From positions 335,745-399,744 of the forward strand of contig NZ_LMRD01000001.1 of the NCBI RefSeq assembly GCF_001425575.1: a stretch of DNA of 64,000 bases, in the 5' to 3' direction. This document shows positions 20,576-30,431 of the stretch, in pieces; the stretch's first letter is position 1; each line of letters begins with the position of its first letter. Both the position numbers and the translations under genes were made by a program. The notes under the pieces were generated by a model, which worked only from the letters and a program-made list of their open reading frames with translations, searched no databases and was not told the origin of the DNA. The DNA is from Aurantimonas sp. Leaf443 (GTDB lineage Bacteria; Pseudomonadota; Alphaproteobacteria; Rhizobiales; Rhizobiaceae).

Positions 20576-20602
20576 ACGCCCGGCGCTCGCGCCGGGCGTT
20601 TT
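20576..20602. terminator. Terminator between serA and the EamA gene
   Basis: ACGCCCGGC (20576-20584) pairs with GCCGGGCGT (20591-20599) and is followed by TTTT on the plus strand. It lies between convergent genes and mainly serves serA. Confidence 0.8.
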
Positions 20603-20612
20603 CGTTGGCGCC

Positions 20613-21545
20613 TCAGCCCTTGGCCGAGACCGCCCCGGTTTCCGTCTCGGCCGCGCCTTTCGCCCCGCCGCGCTCGGCGAGCGCGATGCCGCCGACGACG
20701 AAGACCAGCGCCAGGATGTGATAGGCGAAGAGATCCTCCCCGACGACGAGAACGGCCATGGCCGTGCCGAAGATCGGCGTGAGGTTGATGAAGAGATTCG
20801 CCCGGTTCGGGCCGATCATCTCGACGCCTCTGATATAGAGCGACTGTGCCGCGATCGACGGGCAGAGCGCGATATAGAGGACGATCAGCGCCCCTTCGAG
20901 GTCGGGCCACTGCGCCGCCCCCTGCGCCACCTCGGCCCCGAGGAAGGGCAGTGAGGCGAGAAGCGCGGAGACGGAGAGGACGAAGATCGTCGAGCGCCAG
21001 TGCAGCGCCGGCTTGTAGCGCAGCGCCACCGTGTAGAGCCCGTAGATGACCACCGCCGCCATCATCATCGCATCGCCCCGGTTGAGGTCGAGCGAGAGGA
21101 GGGTGGAGAGGTCGCCATGCGTCGCCGTCAGGAGAACGCCGACGAGGGTCAGCGAGAATCCGAGGATCTGGGCCGGATGGGCCCTGGTGCCGAAGAGGAG
21201 GAAGCTCGCCAGGAACACGACGAGCGGCATGGAGGACTGTTCGATGAGGACGTTGATCGCCGTCGTGTGCTGCAGCGCGACATAGAAGATCGCGTTGAAG
21301 ACGGTGAAGCCCATCGCGCCGAGGACGAAGAGGAGAAGGAGCTTCGGCCGCAGGAGGTCCCAGTCGCGCCGCACGTCCTTCAGGGCGAAGGGCGCGAGGA
21401 TGGCGCAGGCGATGAGCCAGCGCAGGCAGGTGATGACCATGGGCGAGACATGGCCGATGGCGAGCTTGCCCGCCACGGCATTGCCGCCCCAGAAGAAGGC
21501 GGTGATCGTCAGGAGAACGTAAGGATGGGAGAGCAAACGCGGCAT
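20613..21545 (-). CDS. DMT-superfamily transporter with EamA domains
   Basis: The 310-residue product is an inner-membrane protein with about ten hydrophobic helices in two EamA repeats. The first repeat starts at VLLTITAFFWGGNAVAGKLA and the second near MMMAAVVIYGLYTVAL. Members of this family export amino acids or other small metabolites; the substrate cannot be predicted here. The start at 21545 has a textbook AGGAGG site, so the longer open frame is not used. It is transcribed convergently with serA and divergently from purA. Confidence 0.88.
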   Translation of the reverse strand: MPRLLSHPYVLLTITAFFWGGNAVAGKLAIGHVSPMVITCLRWLIACAILAPFALKDVRRDWDLLRPKLLLLFVLGAMGFTVFNAIFYVALQHTTAINVLIEQSSMPLVVFLASFLLFGTRAHPAQILGFSLTLVGVLLTATHGDLSTLLSLDLNRGDAMMMAAVVIYGLYTVALRYKPALHWRSTIFVLSVSALLASLPFLGAEVAQGAAQWPDLEGALIVLYIALCPSIAAQSLYIRGVEMIGPNRANLFINLTPIFGTAMAVLVVGEDLFAYHILALVFVVGGIALAERGGAKGAAETETGAVSAKG

Positions 21546-21790
21546 CGGCCTCCTATAGAACCCAAAGCCGCGTGCGCGAAAGGGCGGAGCTTCACGAGGC
21601 GGCGGCGCGAGGGGAGGCGAGGCATCGAGTTTTCTGTTCCGTTTGCGCCCGCGCCATGCGAAGGGGCCTCGCAAGCTTCAGGCGTATTCCGGATGCGAAA
21701 CGGCGGGCGGCCTCGCATCCTGGCGGACGCCTCACTATAGTCCGCCGCGCTTCGCGCCCGCCTGCGCAGACGTGATCGAAAGGACAGTTC

Positions 21791-23083
<1,293 letters not shown>

Positions 23084-23138
23084 GGTTTTGAGGCCGGGAC
23101 ACGAGCAACTTCCAGATCTGATTGAGTGACTGCGATCC

Positions 23139-24902
23139 ATGGCGGACTTGAGCGCGGTACTGCGTAAGACGATCGACGGACTGCCGCGCGCCACGCCGCA
23201 GATGCGTTCGAAAGTCTACGACAAGGCGAGAGCGGCGATCCAGCGGCAGATCCAGGCGGCCAACCCGCCTCTGCCGGAGGACGTGGCCGATGCCCGTCGC
23301 ACCTCGCTCGAGGACGCGATCGAGCGCACCGAGCGCTACTATCTGGCGCAGGAAGGCGCGGAGGAGGCGCCGGACGGCTTCGCCCCGCCGCCCCAGGGGC
23401 CGGCACAGGCATCGCCCGCCGCGCCGGCCCGTGGCCCGATGCCGGACATGGCGGACCAGCGCCTGCGCCCGCCGCCTCCACGCTCCGACGAGGGGCCGGC
23501 CGGCCCCGCCATGCCGAAGGCGACCGTGCCGGGCGCCGACGGGCGCCTGCGTCCGCCGCCGGGCGGCTCGATGCGCCGCGACCCGCAGCCCTTCCTGCCG
23601 CCTTCGGCCGAGGAGCCGGACGAGGTGCAGCGCCCGGCCGCCCTCGGCGCGCCCTTCATCCTGCCGGCCGCCGAGGCACGCGGCGATCCGCGCCGCGAGG
23701 CGAGCCTCGATGCGGGCGCCGGTAACGGGGCCGGCACGCCGGTCTCCCATCTCGACGACAGCGCCATTCCCGCGCCCGACCTCTCCGCGCCGCGCTATGC
23801 CGGCGGGCGTCCGCGCTCCAAGACCGAGCGGCGGCTCGCCCCGCTCGCGGCCGGCATCGCCGCGGTGGCGGTGCTGGCGGGGCTCGGCGCGCTCGGCTGG
23901 ACCTATCGCGCCGACATCGAGGCGATGCTCGTCGATCCCTCCACGGTGGAGCCGAGCGACGTCGCGACCACCGCGCCGGGCTCGACCCAAGCCGATGGCA
24001 CGGCCGCGCCGCAGGCCGGCACCGCGCCGACCACCGCCGCGGAAGCGGCGCGCGAATCCACCCGCCGCTACACGCAGCGTCTCCTGCCGGACGGCTCGGA
24101 GACCGAGATGGGACCGGGCGAGAGCGCCAGCAACGCCTTCAACGAGGGCACCGACGTCGCCCCCGCCTCTCCGGTGGACGGAGCGCCGGCCGAGCCCGGC
24201 CAGAGCCCGACCGTCTCCGCCGAGATCGGGCAGGCGCCCGCGGCCGTCGGCACGCAGGGCGGCCCGGCCGCGACCCCGCCGGGCGATCTGGCGAGCGGCG
24301 AGAGCGCCGAAGGCACAGACACGGCCGCCGTCGATCCGGCCGAGCCCTCGGTCGCCGTCGGCCAGAAGGCGGTCTTCTACCAGGAGCGCACGCCCAACGC
24401 GCCGGGCACGCAGGAGACGGGCAGCGTCGTCTGGTCGGTGGTCAACGAGCCGCCGATGGAGGGACAGGCGAGCGAGCCGGCCATCCGCGCCGTCGCCGAG
24501 GTGCCGGACGAGAACATCAAGCTGGTGATGACCATCCGGCGCAATGTCGACCCGACGCTCCCGGCGAGCCACGTGATCGAGTTGGAGTTCCAGACCCCGC
24601 CGGGCTTCACCGGCGGCGGCGTCGCCAATGTGCAGCGCCTTGCGCTGAAGCCGAGCGAGCAGGCGCGCGGCGAGCCGCTGATCGGCGTCGCCGGCAAGAT
24701 CTCGGACGGGTTCTTCATCATCGCGCTGAACAATCTCGATCAGGCGACGCAGAACAATCTCGCCCTGCTCGAGCGCGAGCAGTGGATCGACATTCCGCTG
24801 GCCTACGCCACGGGCCGCCGGGCGCTGATGTCCATCGAGAAGGGCATTCCGGGCGACCGCGCCTTCAAGGAGGCGATCGCCGCCTGGTCGTCCAAGACCT
24901 GA
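23139..24902 (+). CDS. Single-pass membrane protein of unknown function, Pro/Ala-rich
   Basis: I do not recognise a named domain in this 587-residue protein. Residues 1-70 are helical and charged (LSAVLRKTIDGL, KARAAIQRQI). Residues about 85-230 are Pro-rich and probably disordered and cytoplasmic. One membrane helix is near residues 233-254 (PLAAGIAAVAVLAGLGALGW). A second disordered stretch follows. A compact C-terminal domain starts around residue 405 (AVFYQERTPNAPGTQETGSV) and contains beta-strand-like sequence (LVMTIRRN, HVIELEF, ISDGFFIIAL). It starts 55 bases after purA and may be co-transcribed. Rhizobial genomes carry proteins like this, but I know of no assigned role. Confidence 0.7.
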   Translation: MADLSAVLRKTIDGLPRATPQMRSKVYDKARAAIQRQIQAANPPLPEDVADARRTSLEDAIERTERYYLAQEGAEEAPDGFAPPPQGPAQASPAAPARGPMPDMADQRLRPPPPRSDEGPAGPAMPKATVPGADGRLRPPPGGSMRRDPQPFLPPSAEEPDEVQRPAALGAPFILPAAEARGDPRREASLDAGAGNGAGTPVSHLDDSAIPAPDLSAPRYAGGRPRSKTERRLAPLAAGIAAVAVLAGLGALGWTYRADIEAMLVDPSTVEPSDVATTAPGSTQADGTAAPQAGTAPTTAAEAARESTRRYTQRLLPDGSETEMGPGESASNAFNEGTDVAPASPVDGAPAEPGQSPTVSAEIGQAPAAVGTQGGPAATPPGDLASGESAEGTDTAAVDPAEPSVAVGQKAVFYQERTPNAPGTQETGSVVWSVVNEPPMEGQASEPAIRAVAEVPDENIKLVMTIRRNVDPTLPASHVIELEFQTPPGFTGGGVANVQRLALKPSEQARGEPLIGVAGKISDGFFIIALNNLDQATQNNLALLEREQWIDIPLAYATGRRALMSIEKGIPGDRAFKEAIAAWSSKT

Positions 24903-24987
24903 CGGGAGCGCATGGGGCCGGGCAAGGCGGACCCGCCTTGCCGCGCGTCGATGCGGGCATGCGACGGGCCGAGGGTTCGAAACGACA

Positions 24988-25017
24988 ACGGCCGCCCGCA
25001 TCGCTGCGGGCGGCCGT
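24988..25017. terminator. Bidirectional terminator hairpin
   Basis: A perfect 13-bp stem, ACGGCCGCCCGCA (24988-25000) with its complement (25005-25017) around TCGC, lies between the convergent 587-residue gene and rpoH. T-tracts are weak on both sides. Confidence 0.7.
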
Positions 25018-25048
25018 GTGCGTTCCGTCTTGCTGACCGCCTTGAGGC

Positions 25049-25957
25049 TCAGGCGTGCTGGGCGACCGGGCGCAGCGCGCGCGTGGCGGCCTCCGCCGTG
25101 TCCTGCACCGCCTTCTGGACCTTCTCGAAGGCGCGCACCTCGATCTGGCGCACGCGCTCGCGGCTGATGTCGAACTCGCCGGACAGGGCCTCCAGCGTCA
25201 GCGGCTCCTCCGACAGGCGCCGCGCCTCGAAGATGCGGCGCTCGCGGTCGTTCAGCACGTCCATCGCCTGGCGCAGCATGCCGCGGCGCTGGTCGAGCTC
25301 GTCCTCGCGCACGAGCATGTCCTCCTGGCTCTCCGAATCGTCGACGAGCCAGTCCTGCCACTCGCCGGATTCGCCCTCCGTCGCCCGGATGGGGGCGTTG
25401 AGGGAGGCGTCGCCCGACAGGCGGCGGTTCATCGAGATGACCTCGTCGTTGCTGACGCCGAGCTGCGTGGCGATCTGCTGCACCTGATCGGGCTTCAGAT
25501 CGCCTTCCTCCAGCGCCTGGATGCGGCTCTTCATCTTGCGCAGGTTGAAGAACAGGCGTTTCTGGTTCGCCGTGGTGCCCATCTTCACGAGGCTCCACGA
25601 GCGCAGGATATATTCCTGGATCGAGGCCTTGATCCACCACATGGCATAGGTGGCCAGGCGAAAGCCGCGGTCGGCCTCGAACCGCTTCACCGCCTGCATG
25701 AGGCCCACATTGCCCTCGGAGATCACCTCGCCGATCGGCAGGCCGTAGCCGCGATAGCCCATGGCGATCTTGGCCACGAGGCGCAGATGGCTGGTGACGA
25801 GCTTGTGGGCGGCCTTGCGGTCGTCGTGCTCGGCATAGCGCTTGGCCAGCATGTATTCTTCCTGCGGCTCCAGCATCGGGAACCGCCTGATCTCTTCCAG
25901 GTAGCGGCTGAGGCCGCCTTCGCCCGAGGCGATGCTCGGCAGGTTAGTCTGGGCCAT
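25049..25957 (-). CDS. rpoH: RNA polymerase heat-shock sigma factor RpoH (sigma-32)
   Basis: This is a group 3 sigma-70 family factor directing heat-shock genes. The 302-residue product has region 2 (LVTSHLRLVAKIAMGYRGYG, FEADRGFRLATYAMWWIKAS). It then has the diagnostic RpoH box (NQKRLFFNLRKMK) and region 4 with a helix-turn-helix near LEALSGEFDISRERVRQIE. The start at 25957 is supported by GGAGGG just upstream; the longer frame adds 29 unlikely residues. Many alphaproteobacteria carry two rpoH genes; only one is in view. Confidence 0.96.
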   Translation of the reverse strand: MAQTNLPSIASGEGGLSRYLEEIRRFPMLEPQEEYMLAKRYAEHDDRKAAHKLVTSHLRLVAKIAMGYRGYGLPIGEVISEGNVGLMQAVKRFEADRGFRLATYAMWWIKASIQEYILRSWSLVKMGTTANQKRLFFNLRKMKSRIQALEEGDLKPDQVQQIATQLGVSNDEVISMNRRLSGDASLNAPIRATEGESGEWQDWLVDDSESQEDMLVREDELDQRRGMLRQAMDVLNDRERRIFEARRLSEEPLTLEALSGEFDISRERVRQIEVRAFEKVQKAVQDTAEAATRALRPVAQHA

Positions 25958-26094
25958 CGTCGCGCCCTCCGTTTCGAACGGGCCGCCCATCCCCGGGCCG
26001 GCCTCACAAGCGTGCCGCAAATTGCCGACACACCAACGTTTCATATGGGATATGCGTTCGCCGATTTCATGACCGGCGAAGGCGGATTACGAAA

Positions 26095-27111
26095 TTATGA
26101 GACTTGCGGCCGCGTCGCGGGCACCGTGAGGTCGAGCGCGTCGACGAGCCCCTGGAGGTCCGGGGGCGGGGCGGAGGCGAAGCTCAGCACCTCGCCGGTC
26201 GCCGGATGCACGAAGCCGAGGCGCGCGGCGTGCAGCGCCTGCCGCGGGAAGGCCTCGACGGCGCCGCGCAGGGGCTCCTCGAAGCGCGCGGCCTTGGTGC
26301 GGAACCCGCCGGCATAGAGGTCGTCGCCGATCAGCGGATGGCCGACATGGGCCATGTGGACGCGGATCTGATGCGTGCGGCCCGTCTCCAGCCGGCATTC
26401 GACGAGCGCGGCCAGTTCGTCGGCGCGGCGCGCCAGCACCGTGTAGTCGGTGACCGCGTGGCGTGCGTCCGCGCGCCCGTCCGGCACCACGGCGCGCTTG
26501 GTGCGGTCGCTGCCCGAGCGCCCGAGCGAGGCCTCGACGCGCCCGCGCACTCGCGGCGGAACGCCCCAGGTGACGGCGAGATAGGCCCGGTCGAGGCGCC
26601 CGTCGCGCCCGTGCGCGGCGAATTGCGCGGCGAGACCGCGATGGGCGATGTCGTCCTTGGCGACGACGAGGAGCCCGCTCGTGTCCTTGTCGAGCCGATG
26701 CACGATGCCCGGCCGCTTCACGCCGCCGACGCCCGAGAGACTGTCGCCGCAATGGTGGAGGAGGGCGTTGACGAGCGTGCCCGTCCAGTTCCCGGGGCCC
26801 GGATGCACGACGAGACCGGCCGGCTTGTCGACCACGACGAGATGGGCGTCCTCGAAGACGATGCTGAGCGCGATGGCCTCCGGCTCGGGATCGGGCTCGT
26901 CGGGCGGGGGCATCTCGAAGGATATGCTCTCGCCGGAAGCGAGCTTGCGCTTGGCGAGCCGGACGGGACTCTCGTCGATGCGGACGCACCCGTCCGCGAT
27001 CAGCGCCTGGAGGCGGCTGCGCGAGAGGTCGCCGCCCGTGGCCTCGGCCAGGAACTTGTCGAGCCTTTCGCCGCTCCTGTCCTGCGGCACGACGAAGCGT
27101 CTTGTCTGCAT
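26095..27111 (-). CDS. rluD: RluA-family 23S rRNA pseudouridine synthase (RluD-like)
   Basis: The 338-residue product has an N-terminal S4 RNA-binding domain (residues about 15-75). The catalytic domain follows with HRLDKDTSGLLVVAK, which holds the nucleophilic Asp, and the RTHQIRVHMAHVGHP motif. RluD makes pseudouridines in helix 69 of 23S rRNA, but RluA-family members are hard to tell apart, so the site is inferred. It ends 137 bases upstream of rpoH on the same strand, as in many alphaproteobacteria, and is divergent from the small membrane protein gene. Confidence 0.9.
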   Translation of the reverse strand: MQTRRFVVPQDRSGERLDKFLAEATGGDLSRSRLQALIADGCVRIDESPVRLAKRKLASGESISFEMPPPDEPDPEPEAIALSIVFEDAHLVVVDKPAGLVVHPGPGNWTGTLVNALLHHCGDSLSGVGGVKRPGIVHRLDKDTSGLLVVAKDDIAHRGLAAQFAAHGRDGRLDRAYLAVTWGVPPRVRGRVEASLGRSGSDRTKRAVVPDGRADARHAVTDYTVLARRADELAALVECRLETGRTHQIRVHMAHVGHPLIGDDLYAGGFRTKAARFEEPLRGAVEAFPRQALHAARLGFVHPATGEVLSFASAPPPDLQGLVDALDLTVPATRPQVS

Positions 27112-27165
27112 TGCTGTTCCGCCTGTAGGGACGGGCCTTTAAACCTGCAGGCGGGCCCTTCCGGC

Positions 27166-27507
27166 ATGACGATCCAAGACGAAGAAGACGCGCCGCTCGA
27201 CCCGGCGACCGAACGTCTGCGCCGCAAGATGCTGCGCCTTCTGGCGCTCTCCGTCGGGACCCTGATCCTCGGCGTTATGGCCGTGCTCGCCGCCATTGTC
27301 TACAAAAGCTCCGCGCCCGATCTGCCGGCCGCCGGCGCCCCGCCGCTCGCCCTCGCGCTGCCGCAGGGCGCGCAGGTGCTGGAAAGCGCGCTGGACGGCG
27401 ACCGCGCGCTCCTGCGCCTCAGCCTGGACGGTCGCCAGGCGCTCTATCTCGTCGCCCTTTCGGACGGGGCGATCCTGGCGCGCTACGACCTCGGCGAAAT
27501 CCGCTGA
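27166..27507 (+). CDS. Small single-pass membrane protein (DUF6476-like)
   Basis: The 113-residue product has an acidic N-terminus, one membrane helix (LLALSVGTLILGVMAVLAAI, about residues 25-45) and a small C-terminal domain with alternating Leu and charged residues. Genes of this shape sit divergent to rluD next to rpoH in many alphaproteobacteria and are annotated as DUF6476; that link is from memory. The ATG at 27166 lies 54 bases from the rluD start. Function unknown. Confidence 0.72.
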   Translation: MTIQDEEDAPLDPATERLRRKMLRLLALSVGTLILGVMAVLAAIVYKSSAPDLPAAGAPPLALALPQGAQVLESALDGDRALLRLSLDGRQALYLVALSDGAILARYDLGEIR

Positions 27508-27526
27508 GCTTCGTGCAGAAACGCTC

Positions 27527-27555
27527 TTGCCAAGCCGAAGACCCCCGGCTATACG
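27527..27555 (+). promoter_or_regulatory. Promoter of tRNA-Glu
   Basis: TTGCCA (27527-27532) and TATACG (27550-27555) are separated by 17 bases and end 15 bases before the mature tRNA, a good sigma-70 fit. Confidence 0.6.
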
Positions 27556-27570
27556 GCTCCTCACTGGCAC

Positions 27571-27645
27571 GCGCCCATCGTCTAGCGGTTAGGACGGCGC
27601 CCTCTCACGGCGCAAACAGGGGTTCGATTCCCCTTGGGCGTACCA
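27571..27645 (+). tRNA. tRNA-Glu (anticodon CTC)
   Basis: The sequence folds as a full cloverleaf. The acceptor arm GCGCCCA pairs with TGGGCGT (the terminal pair is G-U). The anticodon stem GCGCC/GGCGC carries loop CTCTCAC, giving anticodon CTC at 27604-27606. The T-loop is TTCGATT. The 3' CCA is encoded. It reads GAG codons, the main Glu codon in this GC-rich genome. Confidence 0.96.
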
Positions 27646-27832
27646 GTTCTCTTTCCCTTCGACTGAACGACACAGGCGGCTCCGCCGATCTCTGTGCCGT
27701 GACAAGCCTCGGGCCCAAGGTCCGATGTCAGGGGTCCGGCGGCGAGGGCAAGGCGAGAGGGCGTCGCGTCTCGGCTCGTTCCGTGACCCGCGATCGGCAT
27801 GCGCCGGCCGCATCATTCCTGGAACGACCACC

Positions 27833-28648
27833 ATGCCCGATCTCGTCGACCTGACCGATCCGACCGATTCTCGACTCGAGGCCTTCCGCGACGTGCGCGA
27901 GCGCGATCTGGCGCGGGAGGGGGCCTTCATCGCCGAGGGCACGGTCGTTCTCGACCAGCTCTTCGCCTCGCGCGCTTTTCGCCCCGTCTCGCTTCTCGTC
28001 CTGCGCAACCGCCTCGCCGGGCTGATGCCGCGCCTTTCGCATCTGGCGCCGGACGTGCCGGTCTACGTGGCCGAGCAGGACGTGTTCGACGGGATCGCGG
28101 GATTCCACGTCCATCGCGGCGTTCTCGCCCATGCGGTGCGGCGCGCGCCCGAGCGCCCGATCGAGGCCCGTCTCGCTGAGATCGCGGCGTCGGGCGGCAC
28201 GGTCGTGGCCGCGCTCGGCCTGTCCAACCACGACAATATGGGCGCCCTGTTCCGCAACGCCGCCGCCTTCGGCGCCGGCGCGGTGCTTCTCGACGACCGG
28301 GCCTGCGACCCGCTCTATCGCAAGGCGATCCGCGTCTCGGTCGGCACGGTGCTGACGCTGCCCTTCCATCGATTCGCCAGGGTGGGCGATCTCTTCTCGG
28401 CGCTGGCGGCGGCGGGCTTCCGCACGCTGGCGCTCTCGCCCGCTGGGCGCACGCGGCTGCAGGCGCTGGCGCCGGACGGCGCGACGGCGCTGGTGCTCGG
28501 CACCGAGGGCGAGGGCCTGCCGCCGGCGCTTCTCTCCCGCCACGAGACGCTCGCCATCGACATGGCGCCCGGGCTCGACAGCCTGAACGTCGCGACGACC
28601 GCCGCGATCGTTCTGCACCATCTCTATTGCGGCAGACGCTCCGGCTGA
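27833..28648 (+). CDS. TrmH/SpoU-family RNA 2'-O-methyltransferase
   Basis: The 271-residue product has an N-terminal substrate-binding domain and a SPOUT knot. Its motifs are GLSNHDNMGALFRNAAAFG (motif 1), ALVLGTEGEGLPP (motif 2) and DSLNVATTAAIVLHH (motif 3). The family methylates ribose 2'-OH of tRNA or rRNA using SAM; the target is not readable here. The start at 27833 gives the expected N-terminus; an upstream in-frame start would add 36 residues with low similarity to any family. Its end overlaps the convergent gene by 25 bases. Confidence 0.9.
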   Translation: MPDLVDLTDPTDSRLEAFRDVRERDLAREGAFIAEGTVVLDQLFASRAFRPVSLLVLRNRLAGLMPRLSHLAPDVPVYVAEQDVFDGIAGFHVHRGVLAHAVRRAPERPIEARLAEIAASGGTVVAALGLSNHDNMGALFRNAAAFGAGAVLLDDRACDPLYRKAIRVSVGTVLTLPFHRFARVGDLFSALAAAGFRTLALSPAGRTRLQALAPDGATALVLGTEGEGLPPALLSRHETLAIDMAPGLDSLNVATTAAIVLHHLYCGRRSG

Positions 28649-29565
28649 CGCTCGCCGGCCTGCGCGCCTGCATGGTCGCGCGCGCGGTCCGCGAGGCTGC
28701 GTCCGCCCGCCCCATCGGCCTCCGGCGTCTGCGGGGCCGAGGCGAGGATCTCGCGGATACGCTCGGAGGCCGGGCCCTCGCGGCTGGCGAGCGCCAGCAT
28801 GCGCGCGGCCATGTCGCTGACGCTCTCGCGAAGGCTTGCATCGTCCTGCGCGAGCGACAGCGGCTCATCGCCCGCGCGGTAGCCGAGCGCGGCCGCGATG
28901 GGGTCGGCGGCCTCAGGTGCCGGGGCCTCGTCCGAATCGGGCGCCCGCCGCGGTTCGGCGGCGGGCTCCGCCTCCGGCGCGCGCAGGGCGACGGGCACGG
29001 GCAGGGCCTTCGGAGCGCGGCTGCGGCCTTCGTCCGCGTCGCCGAGGCTCTCGCGGGCCGTCTCGCCGTCCTCGTCGCCCAACTCCACGATCTCGACCAC
29101 GCGGCCCTGCGACAGGGCCGCGACCTCCAGCGTCAGCTGCTCGATCGCGCGGTCGGCCTGCGCGACGAGCGACTGGAGTTCGGCGATCTCGGCCCCGCGC
29201 TCCTCGTGGCGGCGGGCGAGATCGGCGAAGGCCTCGTCGCGCATGCGGATCGCCTCGCCGGAAAGGCGCTCCTGCGAGCGCAGGAGGGCGTTCTCTCGGG
29301 CGATTCGCCCGGCATCGGCCCGCTCCAGCGCCGCGCGCTCGCGCATCTCCATCGCGGCGACCTCGCGGCGGCGCACTTCGAGCGCGGCCTCGGCGCGCAC
29401 CTGATCGAGGCTCGCGCGGATCTCGCGCGCCGTCGCGGGGAGGGTGGCGTCGAACTCGCGCCGGGCGAGGCGCTTGGCGCGGCGCACGACGAGCGGCGCG
29501 GCGATGAGCGCGGCGATGAGCGCGACGCAGAAGCCGAGAAGGAAGATGAGGCCGGTCGCGATCAT
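28624..29565 (-). CDS. Membrane-anchored coiled-coil protein of unknown function
   Basis: The 313-residue product starts with one membrane helix (IFLLGFCVALIAALIAAPLVV, residues about 6-27). Residues about 35-160 are highly charged and Ala/Glu/Arg-rich with heptad-like spacing, a likely long coiled coil (RREVAAMEMRERAALERADA). The remainder is disordered and acidic with a helical C-terminus. I know similar uncharacterised proteins in Hyphomicrobiales but no function. The ATG at 29565 is chosen over an upstream start because it begins the anchor and has GAGGA. It converges with, and overlaps, the methyltransferase gene. Confidence 0.72.
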   Translation of the reverse strand: MIATGLIFLLGFCVALIAALIAAPLVVRRAKRLARREFDATLPATAREIRASLDQVRAEAALEVRRREVAAMEMRERAALERADAGRIARENALLRSQERLSGEAIRMRDEAFADLARRHEERGAEIAELQSLVAQADRAIEQLTLEVAALSQGRVVEIVELGDEDGETARESLGDADEGRSRAPKALPVPVALRAPEAEPAAEPRRAPDSDEAPAPEAADPIAAALGYRAGDEPLSLAQDDASLRESVSDMAARMLALASREGPASERIREILASAPQTPEADGAGGRSLADRARDHAGAQAGERQPERLPQ

Positions 29566-29748
29566 GAAGCATCCTCGAAGGCGCCGCGCGCCCGTCTCGT
29601 CCGTGCGGACGCCCGCGATCCGTAAGATCCGAAGCATCTCGGCCGCAGGATGACGAGAGCGCCTCCTGCGAGACCGCCACGCGTTCGCCCCGGCCGACAG
29701 GCTCTAGACCCCGGTAGAGTTCCCCTCAAGTGGGGCGGTGGAACGCGA

Positions 29749-29776
29749 AAGGCGAGCGGGAGAGGCCGCTCGCCTT
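29749..29776 (-). terminator. Terminator of eipA
   Basis: AAGGCGAGCGG pairs with CCGCTCGCCTT (11 bp, six-base loop), about 70 bases beyond the eipA stop. On the minus strand it ends in CCTTTCG, a weak T-run. Confidence 0.65.
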
Positions 29777-29846
29777 CGATCTGTGGCTCCTGTGCCGATC
29801 CGCGGCCGCGCCGGGCCGGGACGGCAGGGCGATGGCCGGTGGGGGA

Positions 29847-30431
29847 TCAGAAGGGATTCCAGGTCGGCATCGGCGTCAGCTTGAGATAGCCGAGATTGAG
29901 GCCGAGGCGGGCGCCGACGCCCGTCTTCACCGGCACGATGACGATGTCGCTCTTCTTCAGGACCGTCATCCCCATGCCGCCGACGAGATAGGCGCTGCCC
30001 GTCACGCCCGCGAAACGCCCGTAGACGCCTTCGACCGAGGGCAGGTTGTAGACGAGCATCATGGTGCGAGCGCCGTCGCCGCCGACGTCGAGGCCGAGCG
30101 AGGGGCCCTGCCAGAACATGCGGTGCTCGCCGGCATTCTTGGTGAACAGGGTGCCTTCGCCGAAGCGCAGGCCGCCGAAGAAGGCGCCGGCCGCCTCTTC
30201 GCCGAGAATGTAACCGTTCGGCAGGCCGTAGCGTTCGAAGGCCTGTTCGATGAGCTGGGCGAGGCCTCCGGCGGTCGAGCCGAAGAACTGGTGCCCGGCG
30301 GTGATGATCTCGCTCGACGTGTAGCCGCTCGTCTTCTCCTGCGCGGCGGCCGGGACGGCGCCGGACAGGCAGGCCAGAAGCGCGAAGGCGGCGACGTAGA
30401 GCGCGCGCGCCGAAGCTGCGATGTCCTTCAT
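29847..30431 (-). CDS. eipA: EipA-family (DUF1134) envelope integrity protein
   Basis: The 194-residue product has a signal peptide ending in AAAQ. The DUF1134 core follows (EIITAGHQFFGSTAGGLAQL, GLPNGYILGEEAAGAFFGGLRFG, GPSLGLDVGGDGARTMMLVYNL). Known from the family: EipA in Brucella is a periplasmic small beta-barrel protein needed for envelope integrity and virulence. The ATG at 30431 has GGAG. It is a stand-alone minus-strand unit next to the chpT-ctrA cluster, with a 451-base divergent gap. Confidence 0.9.
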   Translation of the reverse strand: MKDIAASARALYVAAFALLACLSGAVPAAAQEKTSGYTSSEIITAGHQFFGSTAGGLAQLIEQAFERYGLPNGYILGEEAAGAFFGGLRFGEGTLFTKNAGEHRMFWQGPSLGLDVGGDGARTMMLVYNLPSVEGVYGRFAGVTGSAYLVGGMGMTVLKKSDIVIVPVKTGVGARLGLNLGYLKLTPMPTWNPF

